This document shows positions 8,154 to 15,128 of a stretch of DNA of 64,000 nucleotides, piece after piece. The notes under the pieces were generated by a model. That model ran no database searches and had not been told where the DNA came from. It saw nothing but the letters and a program-made list of their open reading frames with translations. The stretch comes from Bradyrhizobium sp. AZCC 1719 (GTDB lineage: Bacteria; Pseudomonadota; Alphaproteobacteria; Rhizobiales; Xanthobacteraceae). The stretch is taken from the NCBI RefSeq assembly GCF_036924525.1, contig NZ_JAZHRU010000001.1, forward strand, positions 248,001 through 312,000, in the 5' to 3' direction. Made by a program: the position numbers and the translations under genes. Numbering within the stretch: the stretch's first letter is position 1; every line of letters begins with the position of its first letter.

Positions 8154-8449
8154 CACTACCGGAACAGGGACGAGCGCGAGCTCTATGTCGGGCATCGCGA
8201 CGAGCTCTCGATCTGATCTCGAAGGTCCGCCAGGCCGAGACGGCGGAAGAGCTGGCTGAGATGCAGCGTACGGCCGACCGCTTGTTGCGCGAGCCGCTCG
8301 ATTGCTACGACGACGGCGCCATCGAGGAAGGCGACCTCTCGGTGATCCGGCTCGCGCTCGAACAATTCCATCATGCCGTCGCCGACCGCCGGGCCGTGAT
8401 CGGCACCGGCTCAACCGACATCCCGCCGATGCAGGCCCGTCAGACCTGA
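8154..8449 (+). pseudogene. frameshifted partial copy of the TAXI gene 3' end
   Basis: This segment matches 6700-7003 closely. It encodes DEREL-YVGHRDEL, then, after a one-base deletion near 8205-8209 (GAGCTCTCGATC here against GAACTGCTCGACC in the intact gene), DLISKVRQAETAEELAEMQ, then LDCYDDGAIEEGDLSVIRLA and LEQFHHAVADRRAV. It ends at a TGA at the equivalent place. Upstream of 8154 the similarity fades, so the membrane anchors and binding domain are missing. It is a relic of a tandem paralogue. Confidence 0.75.
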
Positions 8450-8564
8450 TTGATCCGGCTGCTTTCTCCAAATTTTCACGGCGGCGCCCGCCCGGCGCAA
8501 TGCCGGCCGGGTCCGGGCACATGGAGCATGGACTATCCCGGCGGATTGAAGGGCCTCACGCAGG

Positions 8565-8774
8565 TCACAGTCTCAAGCTTTTGAGCAAGCCGTTCCAAGC
8601 CTTGCTTTGGTTGCTGACATCACCCCTCAGCTTCGCTTGCTCAAGCGTAACGAGATCACCGCAGCACTCGCAGGCAAATGGCGTTTCGTCGCGAAGCCAT
8701 GGCATCACTTTCTTGTATCCATGCCCGGAACCGGCACGGGGAGGATTGACGTCAGCATCGTCGTAAATCGCCAT
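8565..8774 (-). CDS. small CxCC-containing hypothetical protein
   Basis: A 69-residue soluble protein from ATG 8774, preceded by AGGAG seven bases upstream, which decides this start over the longer frame to 8804. It contains TPFACECCGDLVTLEQAKL, a C-x-C-C cluster that could bind metal with few other ligands, and ends in a basic segment (AWNGLLKSLRL). No family is recognised. The next gene on the same strand (8856-9137) also encodes a small Cys-containing protein, and the two may form a unit. Confidence 0.6.
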   Translation of the reverse strand: MAIYDDADVNPPRAGSGHGYKKVMPWLRDETPFACECCGDLVTLEQAKLRGDVSNQSKAWNGLLKSLRL

Positions 8775-8855
8775 GATCAAACTCCTGGGACTACTGAACC
8801 GCATGTCCGAGAGAAGTGGCGCCCTGCCCAGTCACAGAACCGCTTCAGCCCGTAC

Positions 8856-9137
8856 CTATAGCTCTGGATCGCCAAAAAGGGCGCAGTAAGGGCAGTACCG
8901 GTCAGCGGCTTTGCCGAGTTGGCGTCCAAACTCTTTCCGAAGAGCTTCACCCTCCCACGTCGTGCCATCGCTCTTGACGAGCTTTCTGGCACGCGCAAGG
9001 GCATGGCTCTCCGCCGCGTCGTCACCGATGCGGATCGTCAGATCCAAGTGAAAAGGGCAGACTGCTATGGCATGGGTCGTTTCCAGCGCGTAGTGCACGG
9101 CTGAACCCAGATCATCCGCGTGGTTGGTTACGGACAT
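8856..9137 (-). CDS. small hypothetical protein with CPFH...CPYC pattern
   Basis: A 93-residue product. ATG 9137 has GGAGG five bases upstream, so the much longer frame reaching 9635 is rejected. It starts MSVTNHADDLGSAVHYALE, has VCPFHLDLTIRIGDDAAESH near the middle, and ends RYCPYCALFGDPEL. The Cys/His pairs (C-P-F-H and C-P-Y-C) could form a zinc site. The section with HALARARKLVKSDGTTWEGE is helical. Function unknown. Confidence 0.65.
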   Translation of the reverse strand: MSVTNHADDLGSAVHYALETTHAIAVCPFHLDLTIRIGDDAAESHALARARKLVKSDGTTWEGEALRKEFGRQLGKAADRYCPYCALFGDPEL

Positions 9138-9553
9138 GTGAGCCTCCTGCTCGGACAAGGCGGGCTCGGAGTGCCTAGGAGCCCGAGCCCATAGCCTCAA
9201 CAGCCGGCGGGTTGTTCGGCTACAGCGCTTGTTTAGCGCGGTAGGCAAACGCGTCCTTGATGTAGCGCAAAGGAACTTGGCTCTTGGCGAGCTGCAACCA
9301 TACGGTATTTCGGCAGGACACTCTGTCCGGGCGAGTGCGGTCTCGCCGGCAGCGCCTGGGCGCGCCGTGCTACTTCTTTGAGTGGCATTGCCTCCCGCCG
9401 CACCACCAGCTTCCGTCAACGAAACCTTAACGAAACAATTCCCTAACGCCACGAAACCATTTTGGCGATTTCGTGCAAATGTCCTGAAACGGTTCATCTG
9501 TAGAGGTGTCCCCAACGACGCGCCGAACTGGTGCGACAAACAGGGGGACGACC
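9138..9553. other. 416-bp intergenic region before the L,D-transpeptidase gene
   Basis: No strong gene is present. A 33-codon minus frame (9220-9321, GTG start, ending LRYIKDAFAYRAKQAL) looks protein-like but lacks a ribosome-binding site. The AT-richer stretch around 9415-9500 probably holds the promoter of the gene starting at 9554. Confidence 0.4.
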
Positions 9554-10228
9554 ATGTCCAATTCATCGATACTGAGCCGCTTCGCGGCCGCCGCCTTTGG
9601 CGCGCTGGCGATTGGCGCCACCGCATTTTCCGCACCCGCCACTGCGGCCCCGCTGCCGCTGTTTCCGTTTTTCCTGCCGCAGATCGAAGCGGCTCCGCCG
9701 CCGGTTGCCGCTGCGCCTGAGGAAGAAGAACGCTTCGAGCTGCCGGCCCGCCTGCGCCGCCAGGTCGTGAACTACTACACCCGCGAGGCGCCGGGCACGA
9801 TCATCATCGATACCCCGAACACCTATCTCTACCTCGTGCTCGGCAACGGCCAGGCGCTGCGCTACGGCATCGGCATCGGCCGCGACGGCTTCACCTGGTC
9901 CGGCACCCAGACGATCACCCGCAAGGCCGAATGGCCGGCCTGGACCCCGCCCCCGCAAATGATCGCCCGCCAGCCCTATTTGCCGCGCCACATGACCGGC
10001 GGCCCGGGTAATCCGCTCGGCGCCCGCGCGATGTATCTCGGCGGCACCATCTATCGCATCCACGGCACCAACGCGCCGGAGACGATCGGCACCCGTGTTT
10101 CCTCAGGTTGCCTCCGCCTCACCAACGAAGACGTCATTGATCTGTATTCCCGGGTCAGCGTCGGAACCAAGGTGATCGTGCTGCCGATGACGGATCGCCG
10201 CGCCGATCTCGGCCGGACCATCCGCTGA
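9554..10228 (+). CDS. L,D-transpeptidase (YkuD/ErfK family), exported
   Basis: The 224-residue precursor has a signal peptide (about 1-35, ending AFSAPATAAP) and a Pro-rich spacer. A YkuD catalytic domain follows, starting near TIIIDTPNTYLYLVLGNGQA. The active-site block is IHGTN followed by SSGCLRLTNEDVIDLY, where the Cys is the nucleophile; the usual S/T-H-G-C is here S-S-G-C. Such enzymes make 3-3 cross-links in peptidoglycan or attach proteins to it in the periplasm. ATG 9554 has AGGGGGA upstream; the longer frame from 9506 lacks support. A second family member is at 47176-48168. Confidence 0.88.
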   Translation: MSNSSILSRFAAAAFGALAIGATAFSAPATAAPLPLFPFFLPQIEAAPPPVAAAPEEEERFELPARLRRQVVNYYTREAPGTIIIDTPNTYLYLVLGNGQALRYGIGIGRDGFTWSGTQTITRKAEWPAWTPPPQMIARQPYLPRHMTGGPGNPLGARAMYLGGTIYRIHGTNAPETIGTRVSSGCLRLTNEDVIDLYSRVSVGTKVIVLPMTDRRADLGRTIR

Positions 10229-10250
10229 GGCATTAGCTTTTCTTAATGCG

Positions 10251-10278
10251 AGGCCCTGGCGTTCGCCGGGGTCGTTTT
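10251..10278 (+). terminator. possible intrinsic terminator after L,D-transpeptidase gene
   Basis: CCTGGC-GTTC-GCCGGG forms a short stem followed by GTCGTTTT, 25 bases after the stop codon. Confidence 0.4.
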
Positions 10279-10371
10279 GCGTTGACCTAGGGTCGCGGCA
10301 ATGTGCAGTGGCGTCCCCCTCGCCACCCCTGTAAAACGTTGTGGGGCGATTCATTGGGGTCCGGGGGCACG

Positions 10372-11940
10372 ATGCGTCTGCCGATGCGGGTCAAGACCAT
10401 TGCGATCGCGCTTGCGGTCCTCGTCATGTCGTTTGTGGTCAGCCTGAAGGTGATGGACTTCGTCACGCCTCGCGCCACGAACAGCGCGCCGGCGCTCGCC
10501 GAATTGCCGCCGCTGCCGCCGGCCGCGCGCGCATCCACGGTGATGGCGCCGATTGCGGTTGCGCTGTCGGCGATCCGCGATGCCACCGATCGCGGCGCGC
10601 CGCGCAATTTCGCCGGCAAGGCCGACAATCCGATTTCGCAGATCCTGCAGAACGCCGACATCGGCTGGACTGCCTCGCGCGGGCCGATCGTAGCTACCGG
10701 CGCGCAGGACGTGCTGTCGCTGGCAACGCCGTTGACGGGCACACTGAACGTAACCGGCTCGCTGTCGGGCAAGGCGACGGGTGCGGTCGGCGAAGCGCTC
10801 GGAAGCCTGCTCGGCGGCAACGTCGCCAAGCAGATCGGCAGCGTGAACATCAAGAACCTCAACGCCAGCGCCGAGATCAAGGGCAACGTCGTCATATCAG
10901 CGCGACCACAGATCGCGGCGAACTGGCGCATCGAGCCTAATCTCGCAGCGCAGGTCAATCTCGGCGACACCAGCCTCAGCGTGGCCGGCGCGCGCGTCAA
11001 CGTGCCCGCGCAGGTGAAGCCGTTGATCGACCAGAACGTCGCCGAGCAAATCGCGCTGGTGCAGGCGCGCATGCGCAACGATCCGACCTTCGAACGGAAC
11101 GCGCGGGTGCAGTGGGCCAAGGCCTGCCGCTCGATTCCGCTGCAGGGCACGACAGCCGGTTCGACGATGCCGGCGCTGTGGCTGGAATTGCGCCCCACCC
11201 GGGCGGTCGCCGCGCAGCCGCGAGTCGATGTTTCGAACCTGACGCTGACGCTCGGCATCGAGGCGGAAACCAGGATCACACCGAGCGAAACCAAGCCGTC
11301 CTGCCCGTTCCCCGCTACGATCGCCATGGTGCCACCGATGCCGGGACGGGTCGCGATCGGCGTGCCCATCGACATGCCGTTCACCGAGATCAACAAGATC
11401 GTGGAGGCGCAGTTCGCCGGGAAGACTTTTCCTGAAGATGGTTCGGGCGCGGTCGACGTCACCGTCAAGCGCGCCACCGTGGCCGCTTCCGGCAACCGCC
11501 TGCTGATCTCACTTCTGGTCAGCGCCAGGGAAAAGAAGAGCTTCTTGGGCCTCGGCGGCGAGGCCAATGTGCATATCTGGGGCAAGCCGGTGCTCGATCA
11601 GGGCGAGCAGACGCTGCGGCTGACCGACATCGAACTCGCCGTCGAGTCGGAGGCTGCCTTCGGGCTGTTGGGCGCCGCGGCGCGCGCAGCCGTCCCGCAT
11701 CTGCAGAAGACGCTGGCGGACAAGGCTGTCATCGACCTCAAGCCGTTCGCCGGCAACGCGCAGAAGAAGATTGCAGCAGCGATCGCCGATCTTCAGAAGA
11801 ACGAGGACGGCCTGCGGGTCTCGGCCGAGATCAGCAAGCTGCGGCTCGCCGACATCGCCTTCGATTCCAAAACGCTGCGCGTGATCGCAGAAGCGGAAGG
11901 CGCGATCAACGTCTACGTCAGCGCGCTGCCGGCGCTGTGA
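10372..11940 (+). CDS. DUF4403 family protein, membrane anchored
   Basis: The 522-residue protein starts MRLPMRVKTIAIALAVLVMS with an N-terminal anchor and is otherwise predicted periplasmic and beta-rich. It reads as a DUF4403 protein: repeated tandem-like halves with INKIVEAQFAGKTFPEDGSG, a middle section with QIALVQARMRNDPTFERNAR and ARVQWAKACRSIPL, and a C-terminal TLRLTDIELAVESE. DUF4403 proteins have lipid-binding-like folds but no established role. The GGGGGC before ATG 10372 supports this start; ATG 10384 is the alternative. It follows the L,D-transpeptidase gene by 143 bases. Confidence 0.75.
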   Translation: MRLPMRVKTIAIALAVLVMSFVVSLKVMDFVTPRATNSAPALAELPPLPPAARASTVMAPIAVALSAIRDATDRGAPRNFAGKADNPISQILQNADIGWTASRGPIVATGAQDVLSLATPLTGTLNVTGSLSGKATGAVGEALGSLLGGNVAKQIGSVNIKNLNASAEIKGNVVISARPQIAANWRIEPNLAAQVNLGDTSLSVAGARVNVPAQVKPLIDQNVAEQIALVQARMRNDPTFERNARVQWAKACRSIPLQGTTAGSTMPALWLELRPTRAVAAQPRVDVSNLTLTLGIEAETRITPSETKPSCPFPATIAMVPPMPGRVAIGVPIDMPFTEINKIVEAQFAGKTFPEDGSGAVDVTVKRATVAASGNRLLISLLVSAREKKSFLGLGGEANVHIWGKPVLDQGEQTLRLTDIELAVESEAAFGLLGAAARAAVPHLQKTLADKAVIDLKPFAGNAQKKIAAAIADLQKNEDGLRVSAEISKLRLADIAFDSKTLRVIAEAEGAINVYVSALPAL

Positions 11941-11953
11941 TATCTCGTTAAAC

Positions 11954-12052
11954 CCTCATGGTGAGGAGGCGCGTTAGCGCCGTCTCGAACCACGAGGCCC
12001 CGCTGGTGCCATTCATCCTTCGAGACGCGCGCGCTGCGCGCTCCTCAGGATG
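11954..12052. repeat. palindromic repeat, family D (CATCCTTCGAG...CTCAGGATG)
   Basis: Two adjoining units: CCTCATGGTGAGGAG...CCACGAGG, and CATCCTTCGAG with its partner CTCCTCAGGATG around a GCGC-rich centre. Typical rhizobial extragenic palindrome in the 3' flank of the DUF4403 gene. Confidence 0.7.
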
Positions 12053-12069
12053 AGGTCTGACACAGGTAT

Positions 12070-12106
12070 GGTGGGCACGGCGCGTGCGCGCCTTTGCCCA
12101 CCCTAC
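12070..12106. repeat. palindromic repeat, family C (GGTGGGCA...TGCCCACC)
   Basis: GGTGGGCACGGCGCG and its partner GCGCGCCTTTGCCCACC form a hairpin. Longer copies of the same family are at 21712-21798 and 22237-22324. Confidence 0.7.
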
Positions 12107-12117
12107 GAAACTGCCGA

Positions 12118-12333
12118 CTACGAACCCTCGAACTTGAATGAGACTTTCAGCTTGGCGCGGTAGGCTTCCACCTTGCCTTGTGCATCAAGCTGCAAGTCAA
12201 GCTGGACCACTTCGGCAACACGAAGATCCCGCAGGGTTTCTCCGGCGCGGCTGACCGCGCCAGCGGCGGCCTTCTCCCAGGATTCGCTGCTGGTGCCGAT
12301 CAGCTCGATGACCTTGTAGACGCTGTCCGCCAT
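12118..12333 (-). CDS. dodecin family flavin-binding protein
   Basis: A 71-residue protein matching dodecins over its full length. It begins MADSVYKVIELIGTSSESWE, has the helix EKAAAGAVSRAGETLRDLR, and ends with the strand pair VVQLDLQLDAQGKVEAYRAK and KVSFKFEG. Dodecins form hollow dodecamers that store flavin or CoA and protect against photoreduced flavin. GGGAGGA precedes ATG 12333, which is clearly preferred to the longer frame. Confidence 0.92.
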   Translation of the reverse strand: MADSVYKVIELIGTSSESWEKAAAGAVSRAGETLRDLRVAEVVQLDLQLDAQGKVEAYRAKLKVSFKFEGS

Positions 12334-12464
12334 GTCGTCCTCCCGTTGACGCAGGATCATGCAAGACAGGAGGCAGATGCTCCTGCCGCGATACAACCTA
12401 TCATCGAGAAATACGCACAGATAGGATGCGCTGCACCATTGCGCGAACGGGCATTTTCAAAATC

Positions 12465-12500
12465 AAATGGCCGAACGGCGTGATGCCGTCCGGCCATTTT
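12465..12500. terminator. bidirectional intrinsic terminator
   Basis: AAATGGCCG-AACGGC and GCCGTCCGGCCATTT pair around a short TGAT-type loop, with A and T runs at the two ends. It follows the PRC-barrel gene (12530-13069) on the minus strand and could also act on rightward transcripts. Confidence 0.65.
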
Positions 12501-12529
12501 GAGGGAGCCTGGTGTTTAAGACCGCGGCC

Positions 12530-13069
12530 TCATTCTGTCGAGTACTTGAACTCCGGCATCGCCTTGAGCTGATCCTTCGTCGCGCTGAACACGGCGTGAT
12601 CCGGATACCACGGATTCTTCTTCGGCGCGGCAGGCGCCGTCGCAGCACCCGTCGTGCCCGTGCCTCCGCCTGCGCCTGTCCGTGCGCCACCTGAAGCGGG
12701 CGCGCCCGCGGTGCCGGTGTAGGCAACCGGCTCATCAACGAACTTCACCTTGTCGATGGGCACCGCAACCAGATGCTCGCCGACGCCGAGGAAGCCGCCG
12801 ACACCGATCACGGCTGCTTTGATATCGCCGCTCTTGTCGGTCAGGAGATCATTGATCGAGCCGAGGCTTTCGTTGCTATCGTTGTACACGTTCAGGCCGA
12901 CCAGCTTCGAAGCCCGCCACGTACCCTTGAACGACGAGGTATCGGTTGCAGCCGCAGGCGCTGCGGTCTTGGCGCTGTCAGTCGTTGCCGAAGGACTTTG
13001 CTGCGCAAACGCTACACTCGCCAGCAACGCGGACGCCGCGAGGCCGGCAACGGCAGTTTTCGTTAACAT
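12530..13069 (-). CDS. exported PRC-barrel domain protein
   Basis: A 179-residue precursor with signal peptide (about 1-22, ending SVAFAQQ), an Ala/Thr-rich linker, then a PRC-barrel domain: WRASKLVGLNVYNDSNESLG, INDLLTDKSGDIKAAVIGVG and GGFLGVGEHLVAVPIDKVKF. A Gly/Ala-rich tail follows, ending KNPWYPDHAVFSATKDQLKA. PRC-barrels are small binding modules; exported versions are common in Bradyrhizobium with no fixed role. AGGAG precedes ATG 13069. The neighbouring gene 13167-13544 encodes a cytoplasmic PRC-barrel protein on the same strand. Confidence 0.85.
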   Translation of the reverse strand: MLTKTAVAGLAASALLASVAFAQQSPSATTDSAKTAAPAAATDTSSFKGTWRASKLVGLNVYNDSNESLGSINDLLTDKSGDIKAAVIGVGGFLGVGEHLVAVPIDKVKFVDEPVAYTGTAGAPASGGARTGAGGGTGTTGAATAPAAPKKNPWYPDHAVFSATKDQLKAMPEFKYSTE

Positions 13070-13166
13070 ATCCGTTCTCCTCAGTTCAGAAACGCTCTGA
13101 GGAAAACCCGGCACTTCAACAAGTGTTCCACGCGTTTTCGCATGAAACAGGCCGTGCGACACGGCA

Positions 13167-13544
13167 TCACAAGGCGCCCCAGTAGGGCGGCATGCGGTAG
13201 TAGCGATGCAGCTCGGCTTCCTTTGCGCGATCGCCCCAGTCGAAATCCTTGTCCGCACGGAATGACGGCGCGCGCCTCAACTCTTCATCGTCGATGTCGA
13301 GTTCATAGGCTTCGAACTTCGTGTTGTAGCGAAGCCGTCCCCAGGGCAACGGCAGCAGATTGGCTCCGATGCCCAAAAACCCGCCGAAACTCAGGATTGC
13401 ATAAGATACTTTACCAGTGACCTTGTCGATCATCAGCCGTTCGATGTGGCCGATCATGTCGCCGTTCGGCCGGCGCACCGCGGTCCCCTCGACGCGGTCG
13501 CTCGCGATCAACTGATGCGGCTTGGCCATGACATCGCTTGCCAT
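13167..13544 (-). CDS. PRC-barrel domain protein, cytoplasmic
   Basis: The 125-residue protein is one PRC-barrel domain without a signal peptide: HQLIASDRVEGTAVRRPNGD, MIGHIERLMIDKVTGKVSYA and LSFGGFLGIGANLLPLPWGR. A charged C-terminal tail with DKDFDWGDRAKEAELHRYY follows. Start at ATG 13544 with GGAGGG just upstream. The two PRC-barrel genes are 97 bases apart and may form a transcription unit, one product exported and the other cytoplasmic. Confidence 0.82.
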   Translation of the reverse strand: MASDVMAKPHQLIASDRVEGTAVRRPNGDMIGHIERLMIDKVTGKVSYAILSFGGFLGIGANLLPLPWGRLRYNTKFEAYELDIDDEELRRAPSFRADKDFDWGDRAKEAELHRYYRMPPYWGAL

Positions 13545-13719
13545 TGGACCCTCCACACGTGGATGAAGGAATCAACGTGGCAGCGCCCGGCTGGTTCCGC
13601 CCTGTGGCAACCAGCCTGCCCTATTCGGAATTTACGAAATGCGCCGACGTGGCCGCTCCGCCGCACGCGATATGGCGGCGGCGCCGGCAATGATGCTGCA
13701 GCGTCGAAGCCCGTGCGTG

Positions 13720-13914
13720 TCAGGCCGCGAGCGCGTCGGGGTCGGCTTCCTCGTAGATTGCGATCGCCTCGAAGCGATAGTCGCAGGCGCGGCAGAACCA
13801 GAGGAAGGATGTGCGGCCCGGACTGCTCTCCACCCAATCCGGTCTCGGGATCGGCTTGCCGCACTGGGCGCAAGGATTTCCGCGAGGCAGATAGCTGGAG
13901 TCGAGTCGAGACAT
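13720..13914 (-). CDS. small zinc-ribbon protein
   Basis: A 64-residue protein with two CxxC pairs, NPCAQCGKPIPRPDWVESSP and FLWFCRACDYRFEAIAIYEE, spaced as a zinc ribbon, and an acidic end (EEADPDALAA). GGGAGA lies upstream of ATG 13914. Function unknown; a role in nucleic-acid or protein binding would be typical of such folds. Confidence 0.75.
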   Translation of the reverse strand: MSRLDSSYLPRGNPCAQCGKPIPRPDWVESSPGRTSFLWFCRACDYRFEAIAIYEEADPDALAA

Positions 13915-14266
13915 GGCGCATCTCCCTGGACTTCGGACGTCCAAATGACGTCTCGCTTTTTAGAATGTCATTGAATGAGACAGGTTTGCTGTCGGAATGA
14001 ATTGGTTTGTCGCGGCGTCTTCTTTACACCTTGACTGCGTCTTTTGCACGACATTCCTTGCGCGTCCGCATGACGCAGATTCGCGTCGACAGGTGCGATG
14101 CATCGCACGCGCAACGTATGCGTCACGCTGGACGTGTTCGTTAAGGCGTGCATCGGCCGCAGACATCTCGCCGCGATGTCGTCCGTTTTCTGCCACATCT
14201 TGGCCCGTCGGTGGAACTAATCGAAAGCGCCACTCTCTCACGTGCCCACCCGCCAAGATCATTTTT
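13915..14266. promoter_or_regulatory. 352-bp divergent intergenic region with two dyads
   Basis: It lies between the minus-strand zinc-ribbon gene and the plus-strand transglycosylase gene and must hold both promoters. It contains the perfect 16-bp palindrome GTGCGATGCATCGCAC (14093-14108) and the inverted repeat GACATC-N7-GATGTC (about 14160-14178). No gene is supported in it. Confidence 0.5.
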
Positions 14267-14785
14267 ATGAAAAGTTTTCCGAAATTCGCCTGGCTCGCCG
14301 CCGCGGCCGTGCTGCTGCTTTCGCCCGACGCAATGGCGCAGAGCCGCGCGCAATATCAAAGCATGGTCGCCGCCCACGCCGCCGCCAACAACGTGCCGGA
14401 AGCGCTGGTGCACCGGGTGATCGTGCGCGAGAGCAAGTATCATGCGAACCTGGTCGGGCGCGGCGGCACCATCGGGTTGATGCAGATCAAGCTGCCGACT
14501 GCGCGCGGCCTCGGCTACACTGGCGACGCCGCGGGCCTGCGCGATCCCGACACCAATCTCGCCTGGGGCATCAAATATCTCGCCGGCGCCTATCGCGCCG
14601 CCGGCGGCGATCACGGCCGCGCCGTCCGCTATTATGCGAGCGGCTATTATTACGCCGCCAAGCGCCAGCGGCAGGAAAAGCCGCTGCAGATCGCGCCCGT
14701 GCTGGCGAGCGGTGCGACGCCGAAAATCGTCGCCGCGCCGGTCGGAACGCCGGCTGACGCGAACGCGCTGCAGGCGGCAAAATAG
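14267..14785 (+). CDS. exported lytic transglycosylase (SLT family)
   Basis: The 172-residue precursor has a signal peptide (about 1-24, ending DAMAQ) and a family-1 lytic transglycosylase domain. Visible are the catalytic glutamate E55 in HRVIVRESKYHANLV, the GTIGLMQIKLPTARGLGY block and NLAWGIKYLAGAYRAAGGD. It cleaves the MurNAc-GlcNAc bond of peptidoglycan, leaving anhydro ends. The Ala-rich tail after SGYYYAAKRQRQEK is probably flexible. The start is at ATG 14267; the frame opens from 13997, but that part has no protein-like character. Confidence 0.87.
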   Translation: MKSFPKFAWLAAAAVLLLSPDAMAQSRAQYQSMVAAHAAANNVPEALVHRVIVRESKYHANLVGRGGTIGLMQIKLPTARGLGYTGDAAGLRDPDTNLAWGIKYLAGAYRAAGGDHGRAVRYYASGYYYAAKRQRQEKPLQIAPVLASGATPKIVAAPVGTPADANALQAAK

Positions 14786-14810
14786 CTAAATCCAAATAGC
14801 TAAATCCCGT

Positions 14811-14955
14811 GTCCCGGGCGCGGTGCAGCGCTGTCCCGGCGATGCGAAGCATCGTCCGGTGCGCTGCTCCGCAGAACCGGGACCCAATGCCAACCGTGGA
14901 CCCCGGCTCAGCAGCGCACCGCTAAAGGGCGCTGCGCTGCGTCCGGGGCACGGCA
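14811..14955. repeat. G/C-rich dispersed repeat, family G
   Basis: A block of short complementary segments (TCCCGGGCGCGGTGCAGCG, CGATGCGAAGCATCG, CAGCGCACCG...CGCTGCGCTGCG) of the type dispersed through Bradyrhizobium intergenic regions. It lies between the transglycosylase gene and the TPP riboswitch. Confidence 0.55.
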
Positions 14956-15013
14956 GCATTGCAAGTTCCTGCAAAGCCGCGTTGACACCTCCGCCCAACC
15001 GCCTACATTAGCC

Positions 15014-15126
15014 CTGTTCCGAGGGGTGCTCCGACGAGGAGCTGAGATACCGCAAGCTTGGGCAGTTCAGCCTGGGACCGCGGTGACCCTTTGAACCTGA
15101 TCCGGGTCATGCCGGCGAAGGGACAG
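15014..15126 (+). promoter_or_regulatory. TPP riboswitch (THI element)
   Basis: The conserved parts are all visible: GAGGGGTGCTCC, GCTGAGATACC (CTGAGAT at 15042-15048), ACCCTTTGAACCTGATC (15086-15102) and GCCGGCGAAGGGA (15111-15123). P1 is CTGTTCC (15014-15020) with GGGACAG (15120-15126). The 3' strand of P1 touches the CAGGG just before the thiO ATG at 15129. TPP binding, by stabilising P1, would therefore hide the ribosome-binding site; no separate expression platform is present. Confidence 0.95.
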
Positions 15127-15128
15127 GG

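Noticed and set aside
8856..9635. Extended 259-codon version of the CPFH/CPYC protein
   Set aside because: The strong ribosome-binding site sits before ATG 9137; the upstream part crosses the promoter region of the L,D-transpeptidase gene.
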